In this document: in pieces, positions 1 through 6,995 of the stretch
How positions within the stretch are numbered: position 1 is the first letter of the stretch
Layout: each line of letters starts with the position of its first letter
NCBI GenBank assembly: GCA_002748705.1
Contig: PDSZ01000015.1
Coordinates: 30,829 to 94,828, forward strand
Reading direction: 5' to 3'
Length of the DNA: 64,000 nucleotides
Origin: Candidatus Fermentibacterota bacterium
Lineage (GTDB): Bacteria; Fermentibacterota; Fermentibacteria; Fermentibacterales; Fermentibacteraceae
The notes under the pieces: model-generated
Told to the model about the DNA's origin: nothing
Seen by the model: only the letters and a program-made list of their open reading frames with translations
Databases searched by the model: none
Translations under genes and position numbers: made by a program

Positions 1-1
1 T

Positions 2-709
2 TCTATGATAAAACTGTTTCTGGACGGTTCATTCGGAGCAGGGACAGCAGCACTTGACCTGAAGTCAGGTGAACACCTGCTCTTCACGGATCAGGAGCTT
101 TTTGATGCACTTGCCGTATGTTTTAACCAGGGGCTTACTCCGGTGATTCATGCAATAGGCGGTGCTGCGCTGGAGCAGATAGACAGGGTTACCGGAAGGG
201 TTTTTGAAGCTGCGGGAGGCGGTTTTCCTGTAAGGATAGAGCACGGGGAAGACCTGCTCAGGGTCTGGCCAGGGCATTTTGATCCTGAATACCATTCATT
301 TTCCATGCAGCCCAACTTTGTCGAGAGGTGGCAGAGACAAGGCGGAATGTATGACAGGCTGCTCGGAGCTTGCCATTCTTCTTTCCTGAATCCTTTCAGG
401 TCGATTCTTTCTGCAGGTTTCTCACTCTGTTTCGGAAGTGATTCCATGCCTGCAGGGCCGCTCTATGGTCTGAAGGGAGCCTGGCGGCACAGGAATCCTG
501 CTGAGAGCCTTTCAGTGGAAGATGCTCTCCGGTTATACTCCATTGAGGCTGCGAGAATGTCTGAATGCATGGCTCTTTCTTCTCCTCTGGAGCCGGGAAG
601 ACCTGCGGATATGGTTTTTCTCAGCGGGAATCCGTTCAAATGTATTGATGGTTTGCAAGTTGTTTCTACCTTCAGAGGAGGCAGAGAGGTATTTGGATCA
701 GGGGGATGA
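2..709 (+). CDS. Amidohydrolase family 3 (YtcJ-like), 5'-truncated by window edge
   Basis: C-terminal part of a metal-dependent amidohydrolase of the YtcJ/amidohydrolase-3 type. The reading frame is already open at the window edge, and the first methionine (position 5) falls inside the conserved K-(L/I)-F-x-DGS-x-GA-x-TAAL segment, which in this family lies well inside the protein. The true start is therefore upstream. Visible family features are the metal-ligand region VIHAIGGAA, the R-I-E-H-G-E segment, the late GSDSMPAGPLYG motif carrying the catalytic Asp, and a C-terminal beta-sandwich return ending in GRPADMVFLSGNPF. Family members hydrolyse amide or related bonds in varied substrates, and the substrate here cannot be read from sequence. 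The stop codon lies 4 nt before nadC, so the two are probably co-transcribed. Confidence 0.75.
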   Translation, partial: SMIKLFLDGSFGAGTAALDLKSGEHLLFTDQELFDALAVCFNQGLTPVIHAIGGAALEQIDRVTGRVFEAAGGGFPVRIEHGEDLLRVWPGHFDPEYHSFSMQPNFVERWQRQGGMYDRLLGACHSSFLNPFRSILSAGFSLCFGSDSMPAGPLYGLKGAWRHRNPAESLSVEDALRLYSIEAARMSECMALSSPLEPGRPADMVFLSGNPFKCIDGLQVVSTFRGGREVFGSGG

Positions 710-713
710 GCAT

Positions 714-1607
714 ATGACAGTTACCGACTGGAAAGATCCGGATCAGGTGGCCGAAGAGGTTATCAGGTGTGCTCTCATTGAAGACAGGGCACTTGAAGAT
801 GCTGCAACAGGAGCCCTTGGAAATAACGGTCTCACGATGGCATCCTGCGATGTGAATGCCAGAGAGAATCTTGTAGTGGCTGGAATACCATTTGCAGCAA
901 AGGCTTTTCATATGCTTTCTGATCGGGTATCAGTGGAAATACTCACTGAAGAAGGGCAAAAGGTTCCTTCAGGAACCACTCTTGCTGTGATTTATGGAAG
1001 AGTGTCTGATATTCTCAGAGGAGAGAGGATTTTTCTAAACCTTCTTGGAAGAATGTGCGGAATCGCAACCCTCACATCAGAGTATGTGAGTCTTGTCCGG
1101 AAATACGGCACTGAGATACTTGATACAAGGAAGACAACCCCCTGTCTTCGGGGGCTGGAAAAGTACTCTGTAAAAGCAGGCGGCGGTGTAAATCACCGTT
1201 TTTCGCTGGCTGATATGGCCATGATAAAGGACAACCACATAGCTGCCGCAGGAGGCGTTGAGAATCTCGGCCCTGTAATGAACCGCCTTAAATCTCAGGG
1301 GATTCCTGTGGAGATAGAGGTTGACAGTCTCAGCCAGCTCAGGGTTGTATTGCCCCTTGCCCCTCACAGGATACTCCTTGACAACATGGATACTGACACC
1401 CTCAGAGAAGCTGTGAAGATTTCAGGTGATTCAGGTGTTTATCTTGAGGCATCAGGAGGAATAAACCTGAAGACAGTGGCAGCAGTGGCAGCCACCGGAG
1501 TAAACGGTATCTCTTCAGGCGCGCTGACTCACTCTGCCGAAAGTTCAGACATAGGTATGGACTGGAGTTACCATGGAGGAGAGAACAATGGACAGGCTTG
1601 CTTTTGA
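714..1607 (+). CDS. nadC: Nicotinate-nucleotide pyrophosphorylase (carboxylating)
   Basis: Quinolinate phosphoribosyltransferase. It converts quinolinate and PRPP to nicotinate mononucleotide, CO2 and PPi in de novo NAD synthesis. The protein is 297 aa, normal for the family. Diagnostic motifs are ILDTRKTTPCLRGLEKYSVK at about residue 135, then GGGVNHR and MIKDNHI, which bind the substrate phosphates and quinolinate. The C-terminal barrel segments EIEVDSL, ILLDNM and LEASGGI follow in order. The frame stays open upstream to 522, but the ATG at 714 is preceded by a strong GGGGGATGAG Shine-Dalgarno and gives the family's usual N-terminus. No nadA or nadB lies in the window. The 3' end overlaps coaX by 20 nt. 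Confidence 0.95.
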   Translation: MTVTDWKDPDQVAEEVIRCALIEDRALEDAATGALGNNGLTMASCDVNARENLVVAGIPFAAKAFHMLSDRVSVEILTEEGQKVPSGTTLAVIYGRVSDILRGERIFLNLLGRMCGIATLTSEYVSLVRKYGTEILDTRKTTPCLRGLEKYSVKAGGGVNHRFSLADMAMIKDNHIAAAGGVENLGPVMNRLKSQGIPVEIEVDSLSQLRVVLPLAPHRILLDNMDTDTLREAVKISGDSGVYLEASGGINLKTVAAVAATGVNGISSGALTHSAESSDIGMDWSYHGGENNGQACF

Positions 1608-2361
1608 TGTAGGCAACACAAAAACCGCCCTTGCTGTGTTCCGTAACGGAAAGCTGATGAAACAGTGGCGAATACGGACGCAGCACTGGACTGCAGATGA
1701 GCTGTGGATAACTGTGAAGGCGCTTCTGGATGCAGACGGGTTTGATACTCCAGGGGATGCGGCTTTTGCTTCTGTTGTGCCCCAGGTTCGCCACACACTT
1801 GTAAAGATGTCTCAAAGACGCCTTGGAGTAACTCCTGTGATAGTCGGGCCGGATACTGCAGGAATAGAACTTGAGTACCTGTTTCCCCATGAAGTCGGGC
1901 CTGACCGGCTGGCAAACGCAGTGGCGGCAATTATGTCCGGGGGGCTTCCTGCCATAGTGGCAGATTTCGGTACAGCAACAACATTCGATGTTATAGATTC
2001 TGCAGGCAGGTACTGCGGAGGAGCAATCTGCCCCGGTGTTGGAACCGCTGCAGGTGAGCTGTTCAAGAAAGCTGAAAGACTGAATCCCATTGATCTGAAG
2101 TTTCCAGACAAGGTGATAGGAAGAACAACTGCTGATGCGGTAAGGGCAGGGGTTCTCTATGGAGCAGCCGGCGGTGCTGACCGTATGATTGACATGATAA
2201 CAGGGGAACTGGGAACTGAGCCTGTTCTCTGGGCCACCGGCGGCTGGGCTCCATCTCTGACTGTCCGGTGTCTTCACGAGTTTACAGTTTCTCCGGAACT
2301 TACCCTTCGGGGTATTGACGAAATAGGAAGAAAAAACAGGGAGGAGGTGACTGATGGCTGA
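1588..2361 (+). CDS. coaX: Type III pantothenate kinase
   Basis: ATP-dependent phosphorylation of pantothenate, the first committed step to coenzyme A. The protein is 257 aa from the ATG at 1588, which has a GGAGGAGAG ribosome site just upstream. An in-frame ATG at 1573 is possible but leaves no room for that site. ASKHA-fold motifs in order: FDVGNTKTAL (phosphate-1 loop), GPDRLANAVA (the G-x-D-R-x-x-N signature of CoaX), DFGTATTFDVI, GGAICPGV and LWATGGWA. It overlaps the 3' end of nadC and is followed by a CoaC-type decarboxylase, so two CoA-pathway steps are adjacent. Type III kinases are not feedback-inhibited by CoA; that is family knowledge and not visible here. Confidence 0.95.
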   Translation: MDRLAFDVGNTKTALAVFRNGKLMKQWRIRTQHWTADELWITVKALLDADGFDTPGDAAFASVVPQVRHTLVKMSQRRLGVTPVIVGPDTAGIELEYLFPHEVGPDRLANAVAAIMSGGLPAIVADFGTATTFDVIDSAGRYCGGAICPGVGTAAGELFKKAERLNPIDLKFPDKVIGRTTADAVRAGVLYGAAGGADRMIDMITGELGTEPVLWATGGWAPSLTVRCLHEFTVSPELTLRGIDEIGRKNREEVTDG

Positions 2362-2890
2362 TATACTCATGGGGGTTACCGGAGGCGCAGCTGCTTTCAA
2401 GGCGGTTTCTCTGGCATCAATGCTGAGAAAAGCAGGGCACAGTGTAAAATCCGTACTTTCCCCTGGAGGTATGAAATTCATCACTCCGATACAGCTTTCT
2501 GCTGTTACCGGCGAACCTTGCCATACAGAGCTTTTCAGCGGTGACAATTTGATACCCCATATATCCCTTACAGATCACCTTGACCTTATGATTGTGGCGC
2601 CTGCCACTGCCCACTTTATTGCAAGGGCGGCACAGGGGTTGGCAGATGATTTGCTCACAGCTTCTTTTCTTGCCTGTTCAGCGCCTGTGGTTATTGCGCC
2701 TGCAATGAACACCAGAATGTGGGAGAATCCGGCTGTGGTCCGTAATGTTTCAGTTCTGAAGGAACGGGGTATTGTTTTCGCAGGGCCTGCTCAGGGTAAA
2801 CTTGCCTGCGGGACAACAGGTGCCGGCAGGCTCATGGAACCTGCGGATATTTACAGAATCTGCTGCGATGTTCTGAAAGGAGACAGATGA
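2354..2890 (+). CDS. coaC: Phosphopantothenoylcysteine decarboxylase domain (CoaC), stand-alone
   Basis: FMN-dependent flavoprotein of the HFCD family. It decarboxylates 4'-phosphopantothenoylcysteine to 4'-phosphopantetheine. At 178 aa it contains only the CoaC half of the usual bifunctional CoaBC; no CoaB (synthetase) domain follows in this window. Visible motifs are the GVTGGAAAFKA flavin-binding N-terminus, the active-site His in IPHISL, APATA, the PAMNTRMWENP substrate clamp, and LACGTTGAGRL with the catalytic Cys. The start overlaps coaX by 8 nt with GGAGGTGACTG upstream. The preceding kinase fits a CoA role, but a general HFCD flavoprotein cannot be excluded. Confidence 0.85.
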   Translation: MADILMGVTGGAAAFKAVSLASMLRKAGHSVKSVLSPGGMKFITPIQLSAVTGEPCHTELFSGDNLIPHISLTDHLDLMIVAPATAHFIARAAQGLADDLLTASFLACSAPVVIAPAMNTRMWENPAVVRNVSVLKERGIVFAGPAQGKLACGTTGAGRLMEPADIYRICCDVLKGDR

Positions 2891-3906
2891 TTCCGGTTCC
2901 CACTATGGAGTGGAAAGAAGGCAGACTGGTACTTCTGGACCAGAGGGAGCTTCCAGGCAGGGAAATATATTTTTCCTGCGATACTGTGGAGATACTTGCA
3001 GACTCCATCAGAACACTGGCTGTACGGGGAGCCCCTGCCATAGGTATTGCCGCTGCCTACGGCGCTGTTACTGCAATGAAAGAGGCAGGGGAGGGGGAAA
3101 ACTTCAGAGAGAAGACCCTGGAGCTGGTGGATGTGCTTGCAAAAACCAGGCCTACAGCTGTTAATCTCTTTAACTGTCTTGATATTCAGAGGAAGATTAT
3201 CAGAGAATGCAATACCAGAAAAGAGGGGCTTTCAGAACTTCTTCTCAGTGCTGAAAGAATGTTCTCTGAAGACCTGAAAGCCAGCATGGAAATGGGCAGA
3301 CTGGGAGCAGCACTTCTTCCTGACAACTGTACTGTTCTCACCCACTGCAACGCCGGCGGACTTGCCACTGCCGGTCTGGGGACAGCTCTTTCGGTTATCT
3401 ACAAAGCCTTTGAGAACGGAAAGCTCAAAGAAGTCTATGCAGACGAAACCAGACCTCTTCTGCAGGGGGCCCGGTTAACCTCATGGGAGCTTTCTAAAGC
3501 CGGTATACCTGTTAAGGTTATTCCAGACTCTGCTGCCGCTTCTCTGATAGCTTCCGGCAGAATTGATGCAGTAATTACAGGGGCAGACAGAATAGCAATG
3601 AACGGCGATTCAGCCAACAAGATAGGAACCCTCTCCCTTGCGGTAAACGCAGGAAGAGCCGGTATTCCATTCTACATAGTCGCGCCTGTTACCACTTTTG
3701 ATTCTGAAGCACAGACAGGGAAAGAGATAGTAATAGAGGAACGGGGAAGAGGAGAACTGGCATCACTGGGAGACCGTCAGCTGCTTCCTGAGGGGGTTGG
3801 CGTCTTCAATCCTGCATTCGATGTAACTCCTGTGGAGCTGATCACTGCAATTGTCTGCGAGAGAGGCGTAATAAGCTCTCCTGAGAAGCTTCTTAGGCAA
3901 GGTTGA
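2887..3906 (+). CDS. mtnA: S-methyl-5-thioribose-1-phosphate isomerase
   Basis: Aldose-ketose isomerase of the methionine salvage pathway, eIF2B-alpha-like fold. The protein is 339 aa, the usual length. It shows RGAPAIGIAAAYG near residue 50, the catalytic Cys in THCNAGGLAT, ADETRPLLQGARLTSWEL, and the catalytic Asp in ITGADRIA followed by NKIGT. The start overlaps the coaC stop by 4 nt (ATGA), so translation is probably coupled. No other salvage gene is in the window. Homologues also act on 5-deoxyribose-1-phosphate or ribose-1,5-bisphosphate, so the physiological substrate is not certain. The stop codon overlaps the candidate dnaK promoter. Confidence 0.93.
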   Translation: MIPVPTMEWKEGRLVLLDQRELPGREIYFSCDTVEILADSIRTLAVRGAPAIGIAAAYGAVTAMKEAGEGENFREKTLELVDVLAKTRPTAVNLFNCLDIQRKIIRECNTRKEGLSELLLSAERMFSEDLKASMEMGRLGAALLPDNCTVLTHCNAGGLATAGLGTALSVIYKAFENGKLKEVYADETRPLLQGARLTSWELSKAGIPVKVIPDSAAASLIASGRIDAVITGADRIAMNGDSANKIGTLSLAVNAGRAGIPFYIVAPVTTFDSEAQTGKEIVIEERGRGELASLGDRQLLPEGVGVFNPAFDVTPVELITAIVCERGVISSPEKLLRQG

Positions 3907-3931
3907 CATGCCGGATAACAGGAGATACTTT
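3903..3931 (+). promoter_or_regulatory. Candidate sigma-70-type promoter for dnaK
   Basis: A perfect TTGACA at 3903-3908 is followed by 17 nt and TACTTT at 3926-3931, within the 79-bp gap before dnaK. The -35 match and spacing are ideal; the -10 matches only three of six positions. No CIRCE inverted repeat (TTAGCACTC-N9-GAGTGCTAA) is visible, so HrcA control is not supported. Confidence 0.35.
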
Positions 3932-3985
3932 TAACAGCTGAAATTACTTCACATATATACCTGTGAATCATATAGGGGGATAATA

Positions 3986-5854
3986 ATGGGAAGAACCATT
4001 GGAATAGACCTTGGTACCACCAACTCATGCATTGCCTTTAGTGATGGGGGGCATCCTACGGTTATTCAGTCTAAGAGCGGTGCCAGGGTAATGCCCTCTG
4101 TGGTGGCATTCTCAGCAAAAGGAGAACGACTGGTAGGCCTTGTTGCAAGACGACAGGCCATAACCAACCCCCGAAATACCATTTCCAGTGTGAAAAGGCT
4201 GATGGGTAGAAAGTACTCAGAGATAGCCGACGGCATTGACAATGTTTCCTACGAGATTGTTGAGAACACAAATGGAGATGCTGCTGTGCGAATAATGGAT
4301 CGTATCTATACCCCTCCTGAGATATCTGCCATCATCCTTCAGAAACTCAGGCAGACAGCTGAAGAGTTCCTTGGTGAAGAGGTAACAGAAGCTGTAATAA
4401 CCGTTCCTGCTTATTTCAATGAGGTGCAGCGGGAAGCCACAAAAGCAGCAGGCAAGATAGCAGGTCTGAACATCAAACGGGTACTCAATGAGCCCACCGC
4501 AGCCGCACTGGCGTTTCTGGAGCCCAGGGGAAAATCAAAAATAGCTGTTTACGACTTCGGAGGAGGTACTTTTGACATAAGTGTTCTTCAGGTGGTTGAA
4601 GGTGTTTTTGAGGTTAAAGCCACACTGGGGGATACTTCACTTGGCGGTGACGACCTGGATACACAGCTGGTGAACTGGATTATGGCAGAGTTCCTGTCTG
4701 ATACAGGCATTGACCTTAACAATGACACTATAGCTCCTCAGAGGGTAAGGGAGGCCGCGGAGAGGGCTAAATGCGAGCTTTCAATGGCACAGGAGACCGA
4801 TATCAACCTGCCGTTCATTGCCACAGGAGAATCAGGACCTGTTCACCTGGAGATAAAGGTAACCAGGAAACTATTCGAAGAGCTTGCAGGTGATCTGATA
4901 AGAAAGACAATGCCCCTTTGCCAGGAGGCTGTTTCAGAGGCCGGTATGAAGATGGAGGATCTGGACCATGTGGTTCTTGTGGGCGGTTCAACCAGAATAC
5001 CAATGGTGCAGGAACTTGTTGAGGAGCTTTTCGGCAAAAAACCGGCACAGTCGGTGAATCCTGATGAAGTGGTTGCTCTCGGGGCAGCAATAGAGAGTTC
5101 AGTTCTCACCGGACAGAGAAAGGACCTGGTGCTCATAGATGTTACTCCGCTTACACTGGGGCTTGAAACGCTGGGGGGCGTTATGACGCCTATCATTGAC
5201 AGGAACAGCCCTGTTCCCACAAGAAACAGCAGAGTTTTCACAACTGCCAGCGATAACCAGTCTGTGGTAAGTGTGCATGTAGCCCAGGGAGAGAGGGATC
5301 TTGTTGACGGTAACAGGAGTCTTGGAGTCTTTGAGCTTCGCGGTATAAAACCTGCCAGGAGGGGAGAACCCAGAATAGAAGTAACCTTTGAGATAGATGC
5401 CAGCGGTATTCTCAATGTCTCCGCGAAGGATAACAATACCGGTCAGGAACAGAGCATCAAGGTTAATCCAAGCGGCGGTCTTTCAAGCGGCGATATTGAA
5501 AGACTCCGTAAAGAAGCTGCAGCTAATGCGGAAGCTGATAAGAGGCGCATGAAGCTTGTAGGTCTCCGCAACGAAGCTGATGAGGCTTTGTACAGGGCCT
5601 CAAAAATTCTTAAAACCGCAATGGAAGAGGTTGAAAAAGAGTCCCTGGAGGAGCTTGAAAACGCCGTCAGGGAACTTAAGAAGCTCAGAAACGATGATGA
5701 TGCCCTTCTTCTGGGTAAATCCATCAGCAGTGTACGAGCCCAGACTGATTCTCTTTCCAAACTTGTGGAGGCTTTTAACAGCGTTGATGATGAGTCTGAC
5801 TCTGAGTTCCTTGATTCTATCGGTGGTATTGCTTCAGAGAGCGATGAGCCCTGA
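3986..5854 (+). CDS. dnaK: Molecular chaperone DnaK (Hsp70)
   Basis: ATP-dependent chaperone that binds unfolded peptides and cycles with DnaJ and GrpE. The protein is 622 aa. The ATPase domain (about 1-375) starts with GIDLGTTNSC and carries TVPAYFNE, LNEPTAAALAF, VYDFGGGTFD and VVLVGGSTRIP. The substrate domain begins with DVTPLTLGLETLGG and NSPVPT. The C-terminal lid is acidic and ends DEP without the EEVKDDK-type tail of E. coli. The start has a GGGGGATAATA upstream region. dnaJ follows after 58 nt. grpE and hrcA are not adjacent, unlike in many bacteria. Confidence 0.97.
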   Translation: MGRTIGIDLGTTNSCIAFSDGGHPTVIQSKSGARVMPSVVAFSAKGERLVGLVARRQAITNPRNTISSVKRLMGRKYSEIADGIDNVSYEIVENTNGDAAVRIMDRIYTPPEISAIILQKLRQTAEEFLGEEVTEAVITVPAYFNEVQREATKAAGKIAGLNIKRVLNEPTAAALAFLEPRGKSKIAVYDFGGGTFDISVLQVVEGVFEVKATLGDTSLGGDDLDTQLVNWIMAEFLSDTGIDLNNDTIAPQRVREAAERAKCELSMAQETDINLPFIATGESGPVHLEIKVTRKLFEELAGDLIRKTMPLCQEAVSEAGMKMEDLDHVVLVGGSTRIPMVQELVEELFGKKPAQSVNPDEVVALGAAIESSVLTGQRKDLVLIDVTPLTLGLETLGGVMTPIIDRNSPVPTRNSRVFTTASDNQSVVSVHVAQGERDLVDGNRSLGVFELRGIKPARRGEPRIEVTFEIDASGILNVSAKDNNTGQEQSIKVNPSGGLSSGDIERLRKEAAANAEADKRRMKLVGLRNEADEALYRASKILKTAMEEVEKESLEELENAVRELKKLRNDDDALLLGKSISSVRAQTDSLSKLVEAFNSVDDESDSEFLDSIGGIASESDEP

Positions 5855-5912
5855 CAGTATTCAGACCTCCTGATTTGTTGGTGCGCTGTTCCGGCAGGAG
5901 TATATTCCCGAA

Positions 5913-6995
5913 ATGAATCCATACGAAGTACTGGGCGTGGCAAGAAACGCCTCTGCGGAAGAAATCAAGAAGGCCTACCGGACTGCTGCGATGAAGAACC
6001 ATCCAGACAGGAATCCTGGAGATAAACAGGCTGAAGAGCGTTTCAAGGAAGCAGCCAGAGCTTACGAAATTCTAAGCAATCCTTCCAGAAGGGATGCCTA
6101 TGACAGGTTCGGCACCACAGGAGAACCTGGAGCCGGAGGCATGGGCGGTATGGAGGATGTCTTCGGCGGATTTGGACTGGATGACGCCCTGAGAGCATTC
6201 ATGGAAAACTTCGGCTTTGCATCAGGAGGTCGCAGTCGCACAGTTGTTCAAGGTGAAGACCTTACGGTTAAGGTTGATCTTGACCTTAACGAAGCTGCCC
6301 TGGGCGGCAGACGGGAAATTAAAGTTGAAAAGAACACTGCATGTGAGTGCTGTGATGGTTCAGGAGCCGATCCTGATGCAGGTATGGAGACCTGCAGGCA
6401 GTGCGATGGAACCGGTCGCATAGCTTCAACCAGAAACACCCTTCTTGGAAGCTTCAGAACGGTCAAGCAGTGTCCTGTATGCAGAGGCGCAGGAAAAGTA
6501 CCTAAGAAAATGTGCAGAGAGTGCGGCGGCAAAGGGTACAGGAAAAAGAAAACTTCCATTGCAGTTGAACTCCCTGCAGGGCTCTCCAGAGGTCACTACA
6601 TCAGGCTTCGGGGGCAGGGCAACCATCCTGGAATGGGAGGTGTTCCCGGAGACCTGAGGCTTCTGGTGAACAATGTGAATTACGGCCCATTTCAGAGAGA
6701 AGACGACGATCTTGTTTTTCCCCTTGTTATTTCCTATTCTGCAGCGGTTTTGGGAGACGAGTTCAGCATACCGTCTCCTGACGGTGAAGAGGTCAGAATC
6801 AAGGTTCCTTCAGGTACCCAGGCAGGTACCAGAATACACCACCGCAACATGGGTATGGGAAGGCTGAACAGGCGTGGAAGAGGTGACCTGATAGCAGAAA
6901 TTCAGATATTCGTGCCATCAAAAGTTAAGAAAAAAGACAAGGAGCTGCTGAAGAAGCTGGAGGAATCTTCCTCATTCAGCATTCGGAAGAAATAA
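5913..6995 (+). CDS. dnaJ: Co-chaperone DnaJ (Hsp40, type I)
   Basis: Stimulates the DnaK ATPase and delivers substrates. The protein is 360 aa, type I architecture. The J domain has the essential HPD (in NHPDRNPG, about residue 33). A Gly-rich linker lies around residues 70-100. Four CxxCxGxG zinc motifs follow (CECCDGSG, CRQCDGTG, CPVCRGAG, CRECGGKG) and then two C-terminal substrate domains. Its stop TAA shares one base with the mutS2 start, indicating one transcript with dnaK, dnaJ and mutS2. Confidence 0.96.
   Translation: MNPYEVLGVARNASAEEIKKAYRTAAMKNHPDRNPGDKQAEERFKEAARAYEILSNPSRRDAYDRFGTTGEPGAGGMGGMEDVFGGFGLDDALRAFMENFGFASGGRSRTVVQGEDLTVKVDLDLNEAALGGRREIKVEKNTACECCDGSGADPDAGMETCRQCDGTGRIASTRNTLLGSFRTVKQCPVCRGAGKVPKKMCRECGGKGYRKKKTSIAVELPAGLSRGHYIRLRGQGNHPGMGGVPGDLRLLVNNVNYGPFQREDDDLVFPLVISYSAAVLGDEFSIPSPDGEEVRIKVPSGTQAGTRIHHRNMGMGRLNRRGRGDLIAEIQIFVPSKVKKKDKELLKKLEESSSFSIRKK

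Noticed and set aside
1402..2547. Long minus-strand open frame of 381 codons
   Set aside because: Antisense shadow of nadC, coaX and coaC; low-complexity Ser/Cys/Pro-rich translation, no start site, no motif.
3907..3985. CIRCE element or sigma-32 promoter before dnaK
   Set aside because: No inverted repeat of the CIRCE type and no CCCCAT-like -10 could be found.
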